Shown: positions 48,531 to 61,954, counted from the stretch's first letter. The stretch is 64,000 nucleotides of DNA from Hydractinia symbiolongicarpus (GCF_029227915.1 NC_079877.1:34809851-34873850), one strand, 5' to 3'. The notes: generated from the letters alone by a model not told the origin. Made by a program: numbers and translations.

Positions 48531-51193
48531 CATGCGATTTAGTGGTGAAAAGATAATTTAAAAAATCGTTCTAGAAATGAGTTTACTCACAGGGTACTTT
48601 CTTTGTATACATTCGACTATACGGAACAAGCCCGGGATTTACGGGAAATCGAGGATTTTCGTTTGCTGGCGATTAAACTTCTTTCATTAAGCGTCTCATT
48701 AAAAATGAAAACATTTTTGAAAACTACAAGTCTCATTCGTTCTAGTGGTGCAGAAATAATTTGAAAAATCGTTCGGGAAATGAGTTTACTCCCTGGGTAC
48801 TTTTTTTGTATACTTTTGAATATACGGACCGAGTGCGGGAGTTACGGGAAGTTGCGGGTTTTCGTTTGCCGGCGATTAAACTTCTTTTATTCAGCGTCTC
48901 ATCGAAAATGAAAACATTTTTAAAAACTACAAGTCTCATGGGCTTTAGTGGTGAAATAATAATTTAAAAAATCGTTCGGGAAATGAGTTTACTCCCTGGG
49001 TACTTTTTTTGTATACTTTGACTTTACAGGCCGAGTCCGGGATTTACGGGAAATCGCAGGTTTTCGTTTGCCGGCGATTAAACTTCTTTTATTCAGCGTC
49101 TCATCAAAAATGAAAACATTTTTGAAAACTACAAGTCTCATGCGTTTTAGTGGTGCAAAAGTAATTTAAAAAATCGTTCAGGAAATGAGTTTACTCCCTG
49201 GGTACTTTCTTTGTATACTTTTGACTATACGGGCCGAGTCCGGGGTTTACGGGAAATGGCGGGTTTTCGTTTGCCGGCGATTAAACTTCTTTTATTCAGC
49301 GTCTGGTCAAAAATGAAAACATTTTTAAAAACTACAAGTTTCATGGGCTTTAGTGGTGAAAAGATAATTTAAAAAATCGTTCTAGAAATGAGTTTACTCA
49401 CAGGGTACTTTCTTTGTATACATTCGACTATACGGAACAAGCCCGGGATTTACGGGAAATCGAGGATTTTCGTTTGCTGGCGATTAAACCTCTTTCATTA
49501 AGCGTCTCATTAAAAATGAAAACATTTTTGAAAACTACAAGTCTCATTCGTTCTAGTGGTGCAGAAATAATTTGAAAAATCGTTCGGGAAATGAGTTTAC
49601 TCCCTGGGTACTTTTTTTGTATACTTTTGAATATACGGACCGAGTGCGGGATTTACGGGAAGTTGCGGGTTTTCGTTTGCCGGCGATTAAACTTCTTTTA
49701 TTCAGCGTCTCATCGAAAATGAAAACATTTTTAAAAACTAAAAGTCTCATGGGCTTTAGTGGTGAAATAATAATTTAAAAAATCGTTCGGGAAATGAGTT
49801 TACTCCCTGGGTACTTTTTTTGTATACTTTGACTTTACAGGCCGAGTCCGGGATTTACGGGAAATCGCAGGTTTTCGTTTGCCGGCGATTAAACTTCTTT
49901 TATTCAGCGTCTCATCAAAAATGAAAACATTTTTGAAAACTACAAGTCTCATGCGTTTTAGTGGTGCAAAAGTAATTTAAAAAATCGTTCAGGAAATGAG
50001 TTTACTCCCTGGGTACTTTCTTTGTATACTTTTGACTATACGGGCCGAGTCCGGGGTTTACGGGAAATGGCGGGTTTTCGTTTGCCGGCGATTAAACTTC
50101 TTTTATTCAGCGTCTGGTCAAAAATGAAAACATTTTTAAAAACTACAAGTTTCATGGGCTTTAGTGGTGAAATAATAATTTAAAAAATCGTTCGGGATAT
50201 GAGTTTACTCCCTGGGTACTTTCTTTGTATACTTTTGACTATACGGGCCGAGTCTGGGATTTACGGGAAATCGCAGGTTTTCGTTTGCCGGCGATTAAAC
50301 TTCTTTTATTCAGCGTCTCATCAAAAATGAAAACATTTTTGAAAACTACAAGTCTCATGCGATTTAGTGGTGAAAAGATAATTTAAAAAATCGTTCTAGA
50401 AATGAGTTTACTCACAGGGTACTTTCTTTGTATACATTCGACTATACGGAACAAGCCCGGGATTTACGGGAAATCGAGGATTTTCGTTTGCTGGCGATTA
50501 AACCTCTTTCATTAAGCGTCTCATTAAAAATGAAAACATTTTTGAAAACTACAAGTCTCATTCGTTCTAGTGGTGCAGAAATAATTTGAAAAATCGTTCG
50601 GGAAATGAGTTTACTCCCTGGGTACTTTTTTTGTATACTTTTGAATATACGGACCGAGTGCGGGAGTTACGGGAAGTTGCGGGTTTTCGTTTGCCGGCGA
50701 TTAAACTTCTTTTATTCAGCGTCTCATCGAAAATGAAAACATTTTTAAAAACTACAAGTCTCATGGGCTTTAGTGGTGAAATAATAATTTAAAAAATCGT
50801 TCGGGAAATGAGTTTACTCCCTGGGTACTTTTTTTGTATACTTTGACTTTACAGGCCGAGTCCGGGATTTACGGGAAATCGCAGGTTTTCGTTTGCCGGC
50901 GATTAAACTTCTTTTATTCAGCGTCTCATCAAAAATGAAAACATTTTTGAAAACTACAAGTCTCATGCGATTTAGTGGTGAAAAGATAATTTAAAAAATC
51001 GTTCTAGAAATGAGTTTACTCACAGGGTACTTTCTTTGTATACATTCGACTATACGGAACAAGCCCGGGATTTACGGGAAATCGAGGATTTTCGTTTGCT
51101 GGCGATTAAACCTCTTTCATTAAGCGTCTCATTAAAAATGAAAACATTTTTGAAAACTACAAGTCTTATTCGTTCTAGTGGTGCAGAAATAAT
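48355..51193 (+). repeat. Ladder of 2-, 4-, 5- and 3-monomer higher-order units in array 2
   Basis: Four consecutive blocks start with one monomer class (GGACCGAGTGCGGGAGTTAC or close variants) and end with another (TTCTAGAAATGAGTTTACTC with CGGAACAAGCCCGGG). The blocks are 48355-48760 (2 monomers, 406 bp), 48761-49571 (4, 811 bp), 49572-50585 (5, 1,014 bp) and 50586-51193 (3, 608 bp). The five-monomer block has the complete order. In each shorter block the next-to-last monomer has its own front but the tail GTGGTGAAAAGATAATTT that belongs to the fourth class of the complete block, so each looks like an internal deletion made by crossing over in the 3' third of a monomer. Confidence 0.8.
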
Positions 51194-52594
51194 TTGAAAA
51201 ATCGTTCGGGAAATGAGTTTACTCCCTGGGTACTTTCTTTGTATACTTTTGAATATACGGACCGAGTCCGGGAGTTACGGGAAGTTGCGGGTTTTCGTTT
51301 GCCGGCGATTAAACTTCTTTTATTCAGCGTCTCATCGAAAATGAAAACATTTTTAAAAACTACAAGTCTCATGGGCTTTAGTGGTGAAATAATAATTTAA
51401 AAAATCGTTCGGGAAATGAGTTTACTTCCTGGGTACTTTTTTTGTATACTTTGACTTTACAGGCCGAGTCCGGGATTTACGGGAAATCGCAGGTTTTCGT
51501 TTGCCGGCGATTAAACTTCTTTTATTCAGCGTCTCATCAAAAATGAAAACATTTTTGAAAACTACAAGTCTCATGCGTTTTAGTGGTGCAAAAGTAATTT
51601 AAAAAATCGTTCGGGAAATGAGTTTACTCCCTGGGTACTTTCTTTGTATACATTCAACTACACGGGCCAAGCCCGGGTTTTAGGGGAAATCGCTGGTTTT
51701 CGTTTGCCGGCGATTAAACCTCTTTCATTAAGCGTCTCATCAAAAATGAAAACATTTTTGAAAACTACAAGTCTCATGCGTTTTAGTGGTGAATTAATAA
51801 TTTAAAAAATCGTTCGGGAAATGAGTTTTCTCCCTGGGTACATTCTTTGTATACTTTTGACTATACAGGCCGAGTTTGGGATTTACGGGAAATCGCAGGT
51901 TTTCGTTTGCAGGCGATTAAACTTCTTTTATTCAACGTTTCATCAAAAATGAAAACATTTTTGAAAACTACAAGTCTCATTCGTTCTAGTGATGCAGAAA
52001 TAATTTGAAAAATCGTTCGGGAAATGAGTTTACTCCCTGGATACTTTCTTTGTATACTTTTGACTTTACAGGCCGAGTCCGGGATTTACGGGAAATCGCA
52101 GGTTTTCGTTTGCCGGCGATTAAACTTCTTTTATTCAGCGTCTCATCAAAAATGAAAACATTTTTGAAAACTACAAGTCTCATGCGTTTTAGTGGTGCAA
52201 AAGTATTTTAAAAAATCGTTCAGGAAATGAGTTTACTCCCTGGGTACTTTCTTTGTATACTTTTGACTATACGGGCCGAGTCCGGGGTTTACGGGAAATG
52301 GCGGGTTTTCGTTTGCCGGCGATTAAACTTCTTTTATTCAGCGTCTGGTCAAAAATGAAAACATTTTTAAAAACTACAAGTTTCATGGGCTTTAGTGGTG
52401 AAATAATAATTTAAAAAATCGTTCGGGATATGAGTTTACTCCCTGGGTACTTTCTTTGTATACTTTTGACTGTACGGGACAAGCCCGGGATTTACGGGAA
52501 ATCGAGGATTTTCGTTTGCTGGCGATTAAACCTCTTTTATTAAGCGTCTCATTAAAAATGAAAACATTTTTGAAAACTACAAGTCTCATTCGTT
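51194..52594 (+). repeat. Array 2 monomers between two higher-order domains
   Basis: Seven monomers combining classes seen elsewhere: ATTCAACTACACGGGCCAAG with TTTTAGGGGAAATCGC (about 51645), GAGTTTTCTCCCTGGGTAC (51825), a monomer with CCCTGGATACTTTC, one with GCGTCTGGTC (52345), and one hybrid near 52465 whose front is GACTGTACGGGACAAGCCC. The hybrid combines two classes and is unique in the window. There is no other content. Confidence 0.7.
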
Positions 52595-53608
52595 CTAGTG
52601 GTGCAGAAATAATTTGAAAAATCGTTCGGGAAATGAGTTTACTCCCTGGGTATTTTCTTTGTATACTTTTGAATATACGGACCGAGTCCGGGAGTTACGG
52701 GAAGTTGCGGGTTTTCGTTTGCCGGCGATTAAACTTCTTTTATTCAGCGTCTCATCGAAAATGAAAACATTTTTAAAAACTACAAGTCTCATGGGCTTTA
52801 GTGGTGAAATAAAAATTTAAAAAATCGTTCGGGAAATGAGTTTACTTCCTGGGTACTTTTTTTGTATACTTTGACTTTACAGGCCGAGTCCGGGATTTAC
52901 GGGAAATCGCAGGTTTTCGTTTGCCGGCGATTAAACTTCTTTTATTCAGCGTCTCATCAAAAATGAAGACATTTTTGAAAACTACAAGTCTCATGCGTTT
53001 TAGTGGTGCAAAAGTAATTTAAAAAATCGTTCGGGAAATGAGTTTACTCCCTGGGTACTTTCTTTGTATACATTCAACTACACGGGCCAAGCCCGGGTTT
53101 TAGGGGAAATCGCTGGTTTTCGTTTGCCGGCGATTAAACCTCTTTCATTAAGCGTCTCATCAAAAATGAAAACATTTTTGAAAACTACAAGTATCATGCG
53201 TTTTAGTGGTGAATTAATAATTTAAAAAATCGTTCGGGAAATGAGTTTTCTCCCTGGGTACATTCATTGTATACTTTTGACTATACAGGCCGAGTTTGGG
53301 ATTTACGGGAAATCGCAGGTTTTCGTTTGCCGGCGATTAAACTTCTTTTATTCAACGTTTCATCAAAAATGAAAACATTTTTGAAAACTACAAGTCTCAT
53401 TCGTTCTAGTGGTGCAGAAATAATTTGAAAAATCGTTCGGGAAATGAGTTTACTCCCTGGATACTTTCTTTGTATACTTTTGAATATACGGGCCGACTCC
53501 GGGAGTTACGGGAAGTCGCGGGTTTTCGTTTGCCGGCGATTAAACTTCTTTTATTCAGCGTCTCATCAAAAATGAAAACATTTTTAAAAACTACAAGTCT
53601 CATTCGTT
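52595..53608 (+). repeat. Five-monomer tandem duplication, left copy (1,014 bp)
   Basis: This unit and the next share several rare variants in the same order: GGGTATTTTCTTTG, GAAATAAAAATTTAAA, AATGAAGACATTTTTG, CAAGTATCATGCG and GGTACATTCATTG. These occur nowhere else in the window at that combination. The spacing is exactly 1,014 bp and I see almost no differences between the copies, so this is among the most recent duplications in the window. Confidence 0.85.
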
Positions 53609-54622
53609 CTAGTGGTGCAGAAATAATTTGAAAAATCGTTCGGGAAATGAGTTTACTCCCTGGGTATTTTCTTTGTATACTTTTGAATATACGGACCGAG
53701 TCCGGGAGTTACGGGAAGTTGCGGGTTTTCGTTTGCCGGCGATTAAACTTCTTTTATTCAGCGTCTCATCGAAAATGAAAACATTTTTAAAAACTACAAG
53801 TCTCATGGGCTTTAGTGGTGAAATAAAAATTTAAAAAATCGTTCGGGAAATGAGTTTACTTCCTGGGTACTTTTTTTGTATACTTTGACTTTACAGGCCG
53901 AGTCCGGGATTTACGGGAAATCGCAGGTTTTCGTTTGCCGGCGATTAAACTTCTTTTATTCAGCGTCTCATCAAAAATGAAGACATTTTTGAAAACTACA
54001 AGTCTCATGCGTTTTAGTGGTGCAAAAGTAATTTAAAAAATCGTTCGGGAAATGAGTTTACTCCCTGGGTACTTTCTTTGTATACATTCAACTACACGGG
54101 CCAAGCCCGGGTTTTAGGGGAAATCGCTGGTTTTCGTTTGCCGGCGATTAAACCTCTTTCATTAAGCGTCTCATCAAAAATGAAAACATTTTTGAAAACT
54201 ACAAGTATCATGCGTTTTAGTGGTGAATTAATAATTTAAAAAATCGTTCGGGAAATGAGTTTTCTCCCTGGGTACATTCATTGTATACTTTTGACTATAC
54301 AGGCCGAGTTTGGGATTTACGGGAAATCGCAGGTTTTCGTTTGCCGGCGATTAAACTTCTTTTATTCAACGTTTCATCAAAAATGAAAACATTTTTGAAA
54401 ACTACAAGTCTCATTCGTTCTAGTGGTGCAGAAATAATTTGAAAAATCGTTCGGGAAATGAGTTTACTCCCTGGATACTTTCTTTGTATACTTTTGAATA
54501 TACGGGCCGACTCCGGGAGTTACGGGAAGTCGCGGGTTTTCGTTTGCCGGCGATTAAACTTCTTTTATTCAGCGTCTCATCAAAAATGAAAACATTTTTA
54601 AAAACTACAAGTCTCATGGGCT
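53609..54622 (+). repeat. Five-monomer tandem duplication, right copy (1,014 bp)
   Basis: Direct copy of 52595-53608. Its last monomer ends in CTCATGGGCTTTAGTGGAGA instead of CTCATTCGTTCTAGTGG, because there the array leaves the duplication and enters the third copy of the 43.5-kb block. Confidence 0.85.
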
Positions 54623-55645
54623 TTAGTGGAGAAATAATAGTTTAAAAAATCGTTCGGGAAATGAGTTTACTCCCTGGGTACTTTTTTTTTGTATACTTTT
54701 GACTTTACAGGCCGAGTCCGGAATTTACAGGAAATCGCAGGTTTTCGTTTGCCGGCGATTAAACTTCTTTTATTCAGCGTCTCATCAAAAATGAAAACAT
54801 TTTTGAAAACTACAAATCTAATGCGTTTTAGTGGTGAAAAAGTAATTTAAAAAATCGTTCGGGAAATGAGTTTACTCCCTGGGTACTTTCTTTGTATACT
54901 TTTGACTATACGGGCCGAGTCCGGGGTTTACGGGAAATGGCGGGTTTTAGTTTGCCGGCGATTAAACTTCTTTTATTCAGCGTCTCATCAAAAATGAAAA
55001 CATTTTTAAAAACTACAAGTTTCATGGGCTTTAGTGGTGAAATAATAATTTAAAAAATCGTTCGGGATATGAGTTTACTCCCTGGGTACTTTCTTTGTAT
55101 ACTTTTGACTATACGGGCCGAGTCTGGGATTTACGGGAAATTGCAGGTTTTCGTTTGCCGGCGATTAAACTTCTTTTATTCAGCGTCTCATCAAAAATGA
55201 AAACATTTTTGAAAACTACAAGTCTCATGCGATTTAGTGGTGAAAAGATAATTTAAAAAATCGTTCTAGAAATGAGTTTACTCACAGGGTACTTTCTTTG
55301 TATACATTCGACTATACGGAACAAGCCCGGGATTTACGGGAAATCGAGGATTTTCGTTTGCTGGCGATTAAACCTCTTTCATTAGGCGTCTCATTAAAAA
55401 TGAAAACATTTTTGAAAACTACAAGTCTCATTCGTTCTAGTGGTACAGAAATAATTTGAAAAATCGTTCGGGAAATGAGTTTACTCCCTGGGTACTTTCT
55501 TTGTATACTTTTGAATATACGGACCGAGTGCGGGAGTTACGGGAAGTTGCGGGTTTTCGTTTGCCGGCGATTAAACTTCTTTTATTCAGCGTCTCATCGA
55601 AAATGAAAACATTTTTAAAAACTACAAGTCTCATGGGCTTTAGTG
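54234..55645 (+). repeat. Array 2 block present three times, copy 3
   Basis: Matches 47134-48530 at an offset of 7,100-7,101 bp and 43494-44880 at about 10,746 bp. The one-base drift comes from a longer T run before GTATAC near 54685. It continues with the usual GTGCGGGAGTTACGG monomer, so similarity to the 44.7-kb region extends somewhat past the listed end. Confidence 0.78.
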
Positions 55646-56680
55646 GTGAAATAATAATTTAAAAAATCGTTCGGGAAATGAGTTTACTCCCTGGGTACTT
55701 TTTTTGTATACTTTGACTTTACAGGCCGAGTCCGGGATTTACGGGAAATCGCAGGTTTTCGTTTGCCGGCGATTAAACTTCTTTTATTCAGCGTCTCATC
55801 AAAAATGAAAACATTTTTGAAAACTACAAGTCTCATGCGTTTTAGTGGTGCAAAAGTAATTTAAAAAATCGTTCGGGAAATGAGTTTACTCCCTGGGTAC
55901 TTTCTTTGTATACTTTTGACTATACGGGCCGAGTCCGGGGTTTACGGGAAATGGCGGGTTTTCGTTTGCCGGCGATTAAACTTCTTTTATTCAGCGTCTG
56001 GTCAAAAATGAAAACATTTTTAAAAACTACAAGTTTCATGGGCTTTAGTGGTGAAATAATAATTTAAAAAATCGTTCGGGATATGAGTTTACTCCCCGGG
56101 TACTTTCTTTGTATACTTTTGACTATACGGGCCGAGTCTTGGATTTACGGGAAATCGCAGGTTTTCGTTTGCCGGCGATTAAACTTCTTTTATTCAGCGT
56201 CTCATCAAAAATAAAAACATTTTTAAAAACTACAAGTCTCATGCGATTTAGTGGTGAAAAGATAATTTAAAAAATCGTTCTAGAAATGAGTTTACTCACA
56301 GGGTACTTTCTTTGTATACATTCGACTATACGGAACAAGCCCGGGATTTACGGGAAATCGAGGATTTTCGTTTGCTGGCGATTAAACCTCTTTCATTAAG
56401 CGTCTCATTAAAAATGAAAACATTTTTGAAAACTACAAGTCTCATTCGTTCTAGTGGTGCAGAAATAATTTGAAAAATCGTTCGGGAAATGAGTTTACTC
56501 CCTGGGTACTTTCTTTGTATACATTCAACTACACGGGCCAAGCCCGGGTTTTAGGGGAAATCGCGGGTTTTCGTTTGCCGGCGATTAAACCTCTTTCATT
56601 AAGCGTCTCATCAAAAATGAAAACATTTTTGAAAACTTCAAGTCTCATGCGTTTTAGTGGTGAAAAAAAAATTTAAAAAA
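55646..56680 (+). repeat. Array 2 transition monomers
   Basis: About five monomers carrying the complete-unit classes for the last time: the GCGTCTGGTC type (about 55995), then GGGATATGAG, then TTCTAGAAATGAG (56280) and ATTCAACTACACGGG (about 56523). The last has the tail GTGGTGAAAAAAAAATTT, the first appearance of the long-A tails that are common further right. Confidence 0.68.
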
Positions 56681-57214
56681 TCGTTCGGGAAATGAGTTTA
56701 CTCCCTGGGTACTTTCTTTGTATACTTTTGACTATACGGGCCGAGTCCGGGATTTACGGGAAATCGCGGGTTTTCGTTTCCGTCGATTAAACTTCTTTTA
56801 TTCAGCGTCCCATCAAAAATGAAAACATTTTTGAAAACTACAAGTCTCATGCGTTTTAGTGGTGAAAAAATAATATAAAAAATTGTTCGGGAAATGAGTT
56901 TACTCCCTGGGTACTTTCCTTGTATACTTTTGACTATACGGGTCGAGTCTGGGGTTTACGGGAAATGGCGGGTTTTAGTTTGCCGGCGATTAAACTCCAT
57001 TTATTCAGCGTCTCATCAAAAATGAAAACATTTTTAAAAACTACAAGTCTCATGGGCTTTAGTGGTGAAATAATAATTTAAAAAATCGTTCGGGAAATGA
57101 GTTTACTCCCTGGGTACTTTCTTTGCATACTTTTGACTATACGGGCCGAGTCTGGGATTTACGGGAAATCGCAGGTTTTCGTTTGCCGGCGATTAAACTT
57201 CTTTTATTCAGCGT

Positions 57215-57330
57215 CTTATCAAAAATGAAAATATGGGCTTTAGTGGTTAAATAATAATTTAAAAAATCGTTCGGGAAATGAGTTTACTCCCTGGGTACTT
57301 TTTTTGTATACTTTTGACTTTAGTCCGGGA
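57215..57330 (+). repeat. Array 2 monomers with linked 24-bp and 8-bp deletions (copy 1 of 3)
   Basis: AATGAAAATATGGGCTTTAG at about 57225 lacks roughly 24 bp that normally lie between ATGAAAA and CATGGGC, removing half of the hairpin. In the next monomer GACTTTAGTCCGGG lacks CAGGCCGA. The pair of deletions recurs together at 61961-62055 and 62741-62842, so they travel as one haplotype. Confidence 0.8.
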
Positions 57331-60300
57331 TTTACGGGAAATCGCAGGTTTTCGTTTGCCGGCGATTAAACTTCTTTTATTCAGCGTCTCATCAAAAATG
57401 AGAACATTTTTGAAAACTACAAGTCTCATGTGTTTTAGTGGTTAAAAAATAATTTAAAATATCGTTCGGGAAATGAGTTTACTCCCTGGGTACTTTCTTT
57501 GTATACTTTTGACTAAACGGGCCGAGTCCGGGATTTACGGGAAATCGCAGGTTTTCGTTTCCGGCGATTAAACTTCGTTTATTCAACGTCCCATCAAAAA
57601 TGAAAACATTTTTGAAAACTACAAGTCTCATGCGTTTTAGTGGTGAAAAAATAATATAAAAAATCGTTCGGGAAATGAGTTTACTCCCTGGGTACTTTCT
57701 TTGTATACTTTTGACTATACGGGCCGAGTCCGGGGTTTACGGGAAATGGCGGGTTTTCGTTTGCCGGCGATTAAACTCCATTTATTCAGCGTCTCATCAA
57801 AAATGAAAACATTTTTAAAAACTACAAGTCTCATGGGTTTTAGTTGTGAAATAATAATTTAAAAAATCGTTCGGGAAATGAGTTTACTCCCTGGGTACTT
57901 TCTTTGCATACTTTTGACTATACGGGCCGAGTCTGGGATTTACGGGAAATCGCAGGTTTTCGTTTGCAGGCGATTAAACTTCTTTTATTCAGCGTCTCAT
58001 CAAAAATGAAAACATTTTTGAAAACTACAGGTCTCATGCGTTTTAGTGGTGAAAAAATAATTTAAAAAATCGTTCGGGAAATGAGTTTACTCCCTGGGTA
58101 CTTTCTTTGTATACTTTTGACTATACGGGCCGAGTCCGGGGTTTACGGGAAATGGCGGGTTTTCGTTTGCCGGCGATTAAACTCCTTTTATTCAGCGTCT
58201 CATCGAAAATGAAAAACATTTTTAAAAACTACAAGTCTCATGGGCTTTAGTGGTGAAAAAGTAATTTAAAAAATCGTTCGGGAAATGAGGTTACTCCCTG
58301 GGTACTTTCTTTGTATATTTTTGACTATACGGGCCGAGTCGGGGGCTTACGGGAAATGGCGGGTTTTCGTTTGCCGGCGATTAAACTTCTTTTATTCAGC
58401 GTCTCATGAAAAATGAAAACATTTTTAAAAACTACAAGTCTCATGGGCTTTAGTGGTGAATTAATAATTTAAAAAATCGTTCGGGAAATGAGTTTTCTCC
58501 CTGGGTACATCCTTTGTATACTTTTGACTATACGGGCCGAGTCTGGGATTTACGGGAAATAGCAGGTTTTCGTTTGCCGGCGATTAAACTTCTTTTATTC
58601 AACGTTTCATTAAAAATGAAAACATTTTTAAAAAATACAAGTCTCATTCGTTCTAGTGGTGCAGAAATAATTTGAAAAATCGTTCGGGAAATGAGTTTAC
58701 TCCCTGGGAACTTTCTTTGTATACTTTTGAATATACGGGCCGACTCCGGGAGTTACGGGAAGTCGCGGGTTTTCGTTTGCCGGCGATTAAACTTCTTTTA
58801 TTCAGCGTCTCATCAAAAATGAAAACATTTTTAAAAACTACAAGTCTCATGGGCTTTAGTGGTGAAATAATAATTTAAAAAATCGTTCGGGATATGAGTT
58901 TACTCCCTGGGTACTTTCTTTGCATACTTTTGACTATACGGGCCGAGTCTGGGATTTACGGGAAATCGCAGGTTTTCGTTTGCCGGCGATTAAACTTCTT
59001 TTATTCAGCGTCTCATCAAAAATGAAAACATTTTTGAAAACTACAAGTCTCATGCGATTTAGTGGTGAAAAGATAATTTAAAAAATCGTTCTAGAAATTA
59101 GTTTACTCACAGGGTACTTTCTTTGTATACATTCGACTATACGGAACAAGCCCGGGATTTACAGCAAATCGCGGTTTTCGTTTGCCGGCGATTTAACTTC
59201 TTTTATTCAGCGTCTCATCAAAAATGAAAACATTTTTGAAAACTTCAAGTCTCATGCGTTTTAGTGGTGAAAAAAAAATTTAAAAAATCGTTCGGGAAAT
59301 GAGTTTACTCCCTGGGTACTTTCTTTGTATACTTTTAACTATACGGGCCGAGTTCGGGATTTACGGGAAATCGCGGGTTTTCGTTTCCGTCGATTAAACT
59401 TCTTTTATTCAGCGTCCCATCAAGAATGAAAACATTTTTGAAAACTACAAGTCTCATGCGTTTTAGTGGTGAAAAAATAATATAAAAAATCGTTCGGAAA
59501 ATGAGTTTACTCCCTGGGTACTTTCTTTGTATACATTCAACTACACGGGCCAAGCCCGGGTTTTAGGGGAAATCGCTGGTTTTCGTTTGCCGGCGATTAA
59601 ACCTCTTTCATTAAGCGTCTCATCAAAAATGAAAACATTTTTGAAAACTTCAAGTCTCATACGTTTTAGTGGTTAAAAAATAATTTAAAAAATCGTTCGG
59701 GAAATGAGTTTACTCCCGGGGTACTTTCTTTGTATACTTTTGACTATACGGGCCGAGTTCGGGATTTACGGGAAATCGCGGGTTTTCGTTTCCGTCGATT
59801 AAACTTCTTTTATTCAGCGTCCCATCAAAAATGAAAACATTTTGGAAAACTACAAGTCTCATGCGTTTTAGTGGTGAAAAAATAATATAAAAAATCGTTC
59901 GGAAAATGAGTTTACTCCCTGGGTACTTTCTTTGTATACTTTTGACTATACAGGCCGAGTCTGGGGTTTACGGGAAATGGCGGGTTTTCGTTTGACGGCG
60001 ATTAAACTCCATTTATTCAGCGTCTCATCAAAAATGAAAACATTTTTAAAAACTACAAGTCTCATTGGCTTTAGTGGTGAAATAATAATTTAAAAAATCG
60101 TTCTAGAAATTAGTTTACTCACAGGGTACTTTCTTTGTATACATTCGACTATACGGAACAAGCCCGGGATTTACGGGAAATCGCGGATTTTCGTTTGCCG
60201 GCGATTAAACCTCTTTCATTAAGCGTCTCATTAAAAATGAAAACATTTTTGAAAACTACAAGTCTCATTCGTTCTAGTGGTGAAGAAATAATTTGAAAAA

Positions 60301-60701
60301 TCGTTCGGGAAATGAGTTTACTCCCTAGGTACTTTCTTTGTATACTTTTGAATATACGGACCGAGTCCGGGAGTTACGGGAAGTTGCGGGTTTTCGTTTG
60401 CCGGCGATTAAACTTCTTTTATTCAGCGTCTCATCGAAAGTGAAAACATTTTTAAAAACTACAAGTCTCATGGGCTTTAGTGGTGAAATAATAATTTAAA
60501 AAATCGTTCGGGAAATGATTTTATTCCCTGGGTACTTTTATTGTATACTTTGACTTTACAGGCCGAGTCCGAGATTTACGGGAAATCGCAGGTTTTCGTT
60601 TGCCGGCGATTAAACTTCTTTTATTCAGCGTCTCATCAAAAATGAAAACATTTTTAAAAACTACAAGTCTCATGCGTTTTAGTGGTGCAAAAATAATTTA
60701 A

Positions 60702-61005
60702 AAAATCGTTCGGGAAATGAGTTTACTCCCTGGGTACTTTCTTTGTATACTTTTGACTATACGGGCCGAGTCCGGGGTTTACGGGAAATAGCGGGTTTTC
60801 GTTTGCCGGCGATTAAACTCCATTTTACTCACAGGGTACTTTCTTTGTATACATTCGACTATACGGAACAAGCCCGGGATTTACAGCAAATCGCGGTTTT
60901 CGTTTGCCGGCGATTTAACTTCTTTTATTCAGCGTCTCATCAAAAATGAAAACATTTTTGAAAACTTCAAGTCTCATGCGTTTTAGTGGTGAAAAAAAAA
61001 TTTAA
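60702..61005 (+). repeat. Array 2 monomer pair with ~102-bp deletion
   Basis: The landmark spacing across this interval is 304 bp instead of 406. At about 60823-60832 AAACTCCATTT passes directly into TACTCACAGGGTAC, joining the 3' half of one monomer to the 5' part of another. TTTA occurs at both parent positions, so the join may be at a 4-base match. No hairpin or monomer start landmark remains between. Confidence 0.82.
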
Positions 61006-61954
61006 AAAATCGTTCGGGAAATGAGTTTACTCCCTGGGTACTTTCTTTGTATACTTTTAACTATACGGGCCGAGTTCGGGATTTACGGGAAATCGCGGGT
61101 TTTCGTTTCCGTCGATTAAACTTCTTTTATTCAGCGTCCCATCAAAAATGAAAACATTTTTGAAAACTACAAGTCTCATGCGTTTTAGTGGTGAAAAAAT
61201 AATATAAAAAATCGTTCGGAAAATGAGTTCACTCCCTGGGTACTTTCTTTGTATACTTTTGACTATACGGGCCGAGTCTGGGGTTTACGGGAAATGGCGG
61301 GTTTTCGTTTGCCGGCGATTTAACTCCATTTATTCAGCGTCTCATCAAAAATGAAAACATTTTTAAAAACTACAAGTCTTATGGGCTTTAGTGGTGAAAT
61401 AATAATTTAAAAAATCGTTCGGGAAATGAGTTTACTCCCTGGGTACTTTTTTTGTATACTTTGACTTTACAGGCCGAGTCCGGGATTTACGGGAAATCGC
61501 AGGTTTTCGTTTGCCGGCGATTAAACTTCTTTTATTCAGCGTCTCATCAAAAATGAAAACATTTTTGAAAACTACAGGTCTCATGCGTTTTAGTGGTGAA
61601 AAAATAATATAAAAAATCGTTTGGAAAATGAGTTTACTCCCTGGGTACTTTCTTTGTATACTTTTGACTATACAGGCCGAGTCTGGGGTTTACGGGAAAT
61701 GGCGGGTTTTCGTTTGCCGGCGATTAAACTCCATTTATTCAGCGTCTCATCAAAAATGAAAACATTTTTAAAAACTACAAGTCTCATGGGCTTTAGTGGT
61801 GAAATAATAATTTAAAAAATCGTTCGGGAAATGAGTTTACTCCCTGGGTACTTTCTTTGCATACTTTTGACTTTACGGGCCGAGTCTGGGATTTGCGGGA
61901 AATTGCAGGTTTTCGTTTGCCGGCGATTAAACTTCTTTTATTCAGCGTCTCATC

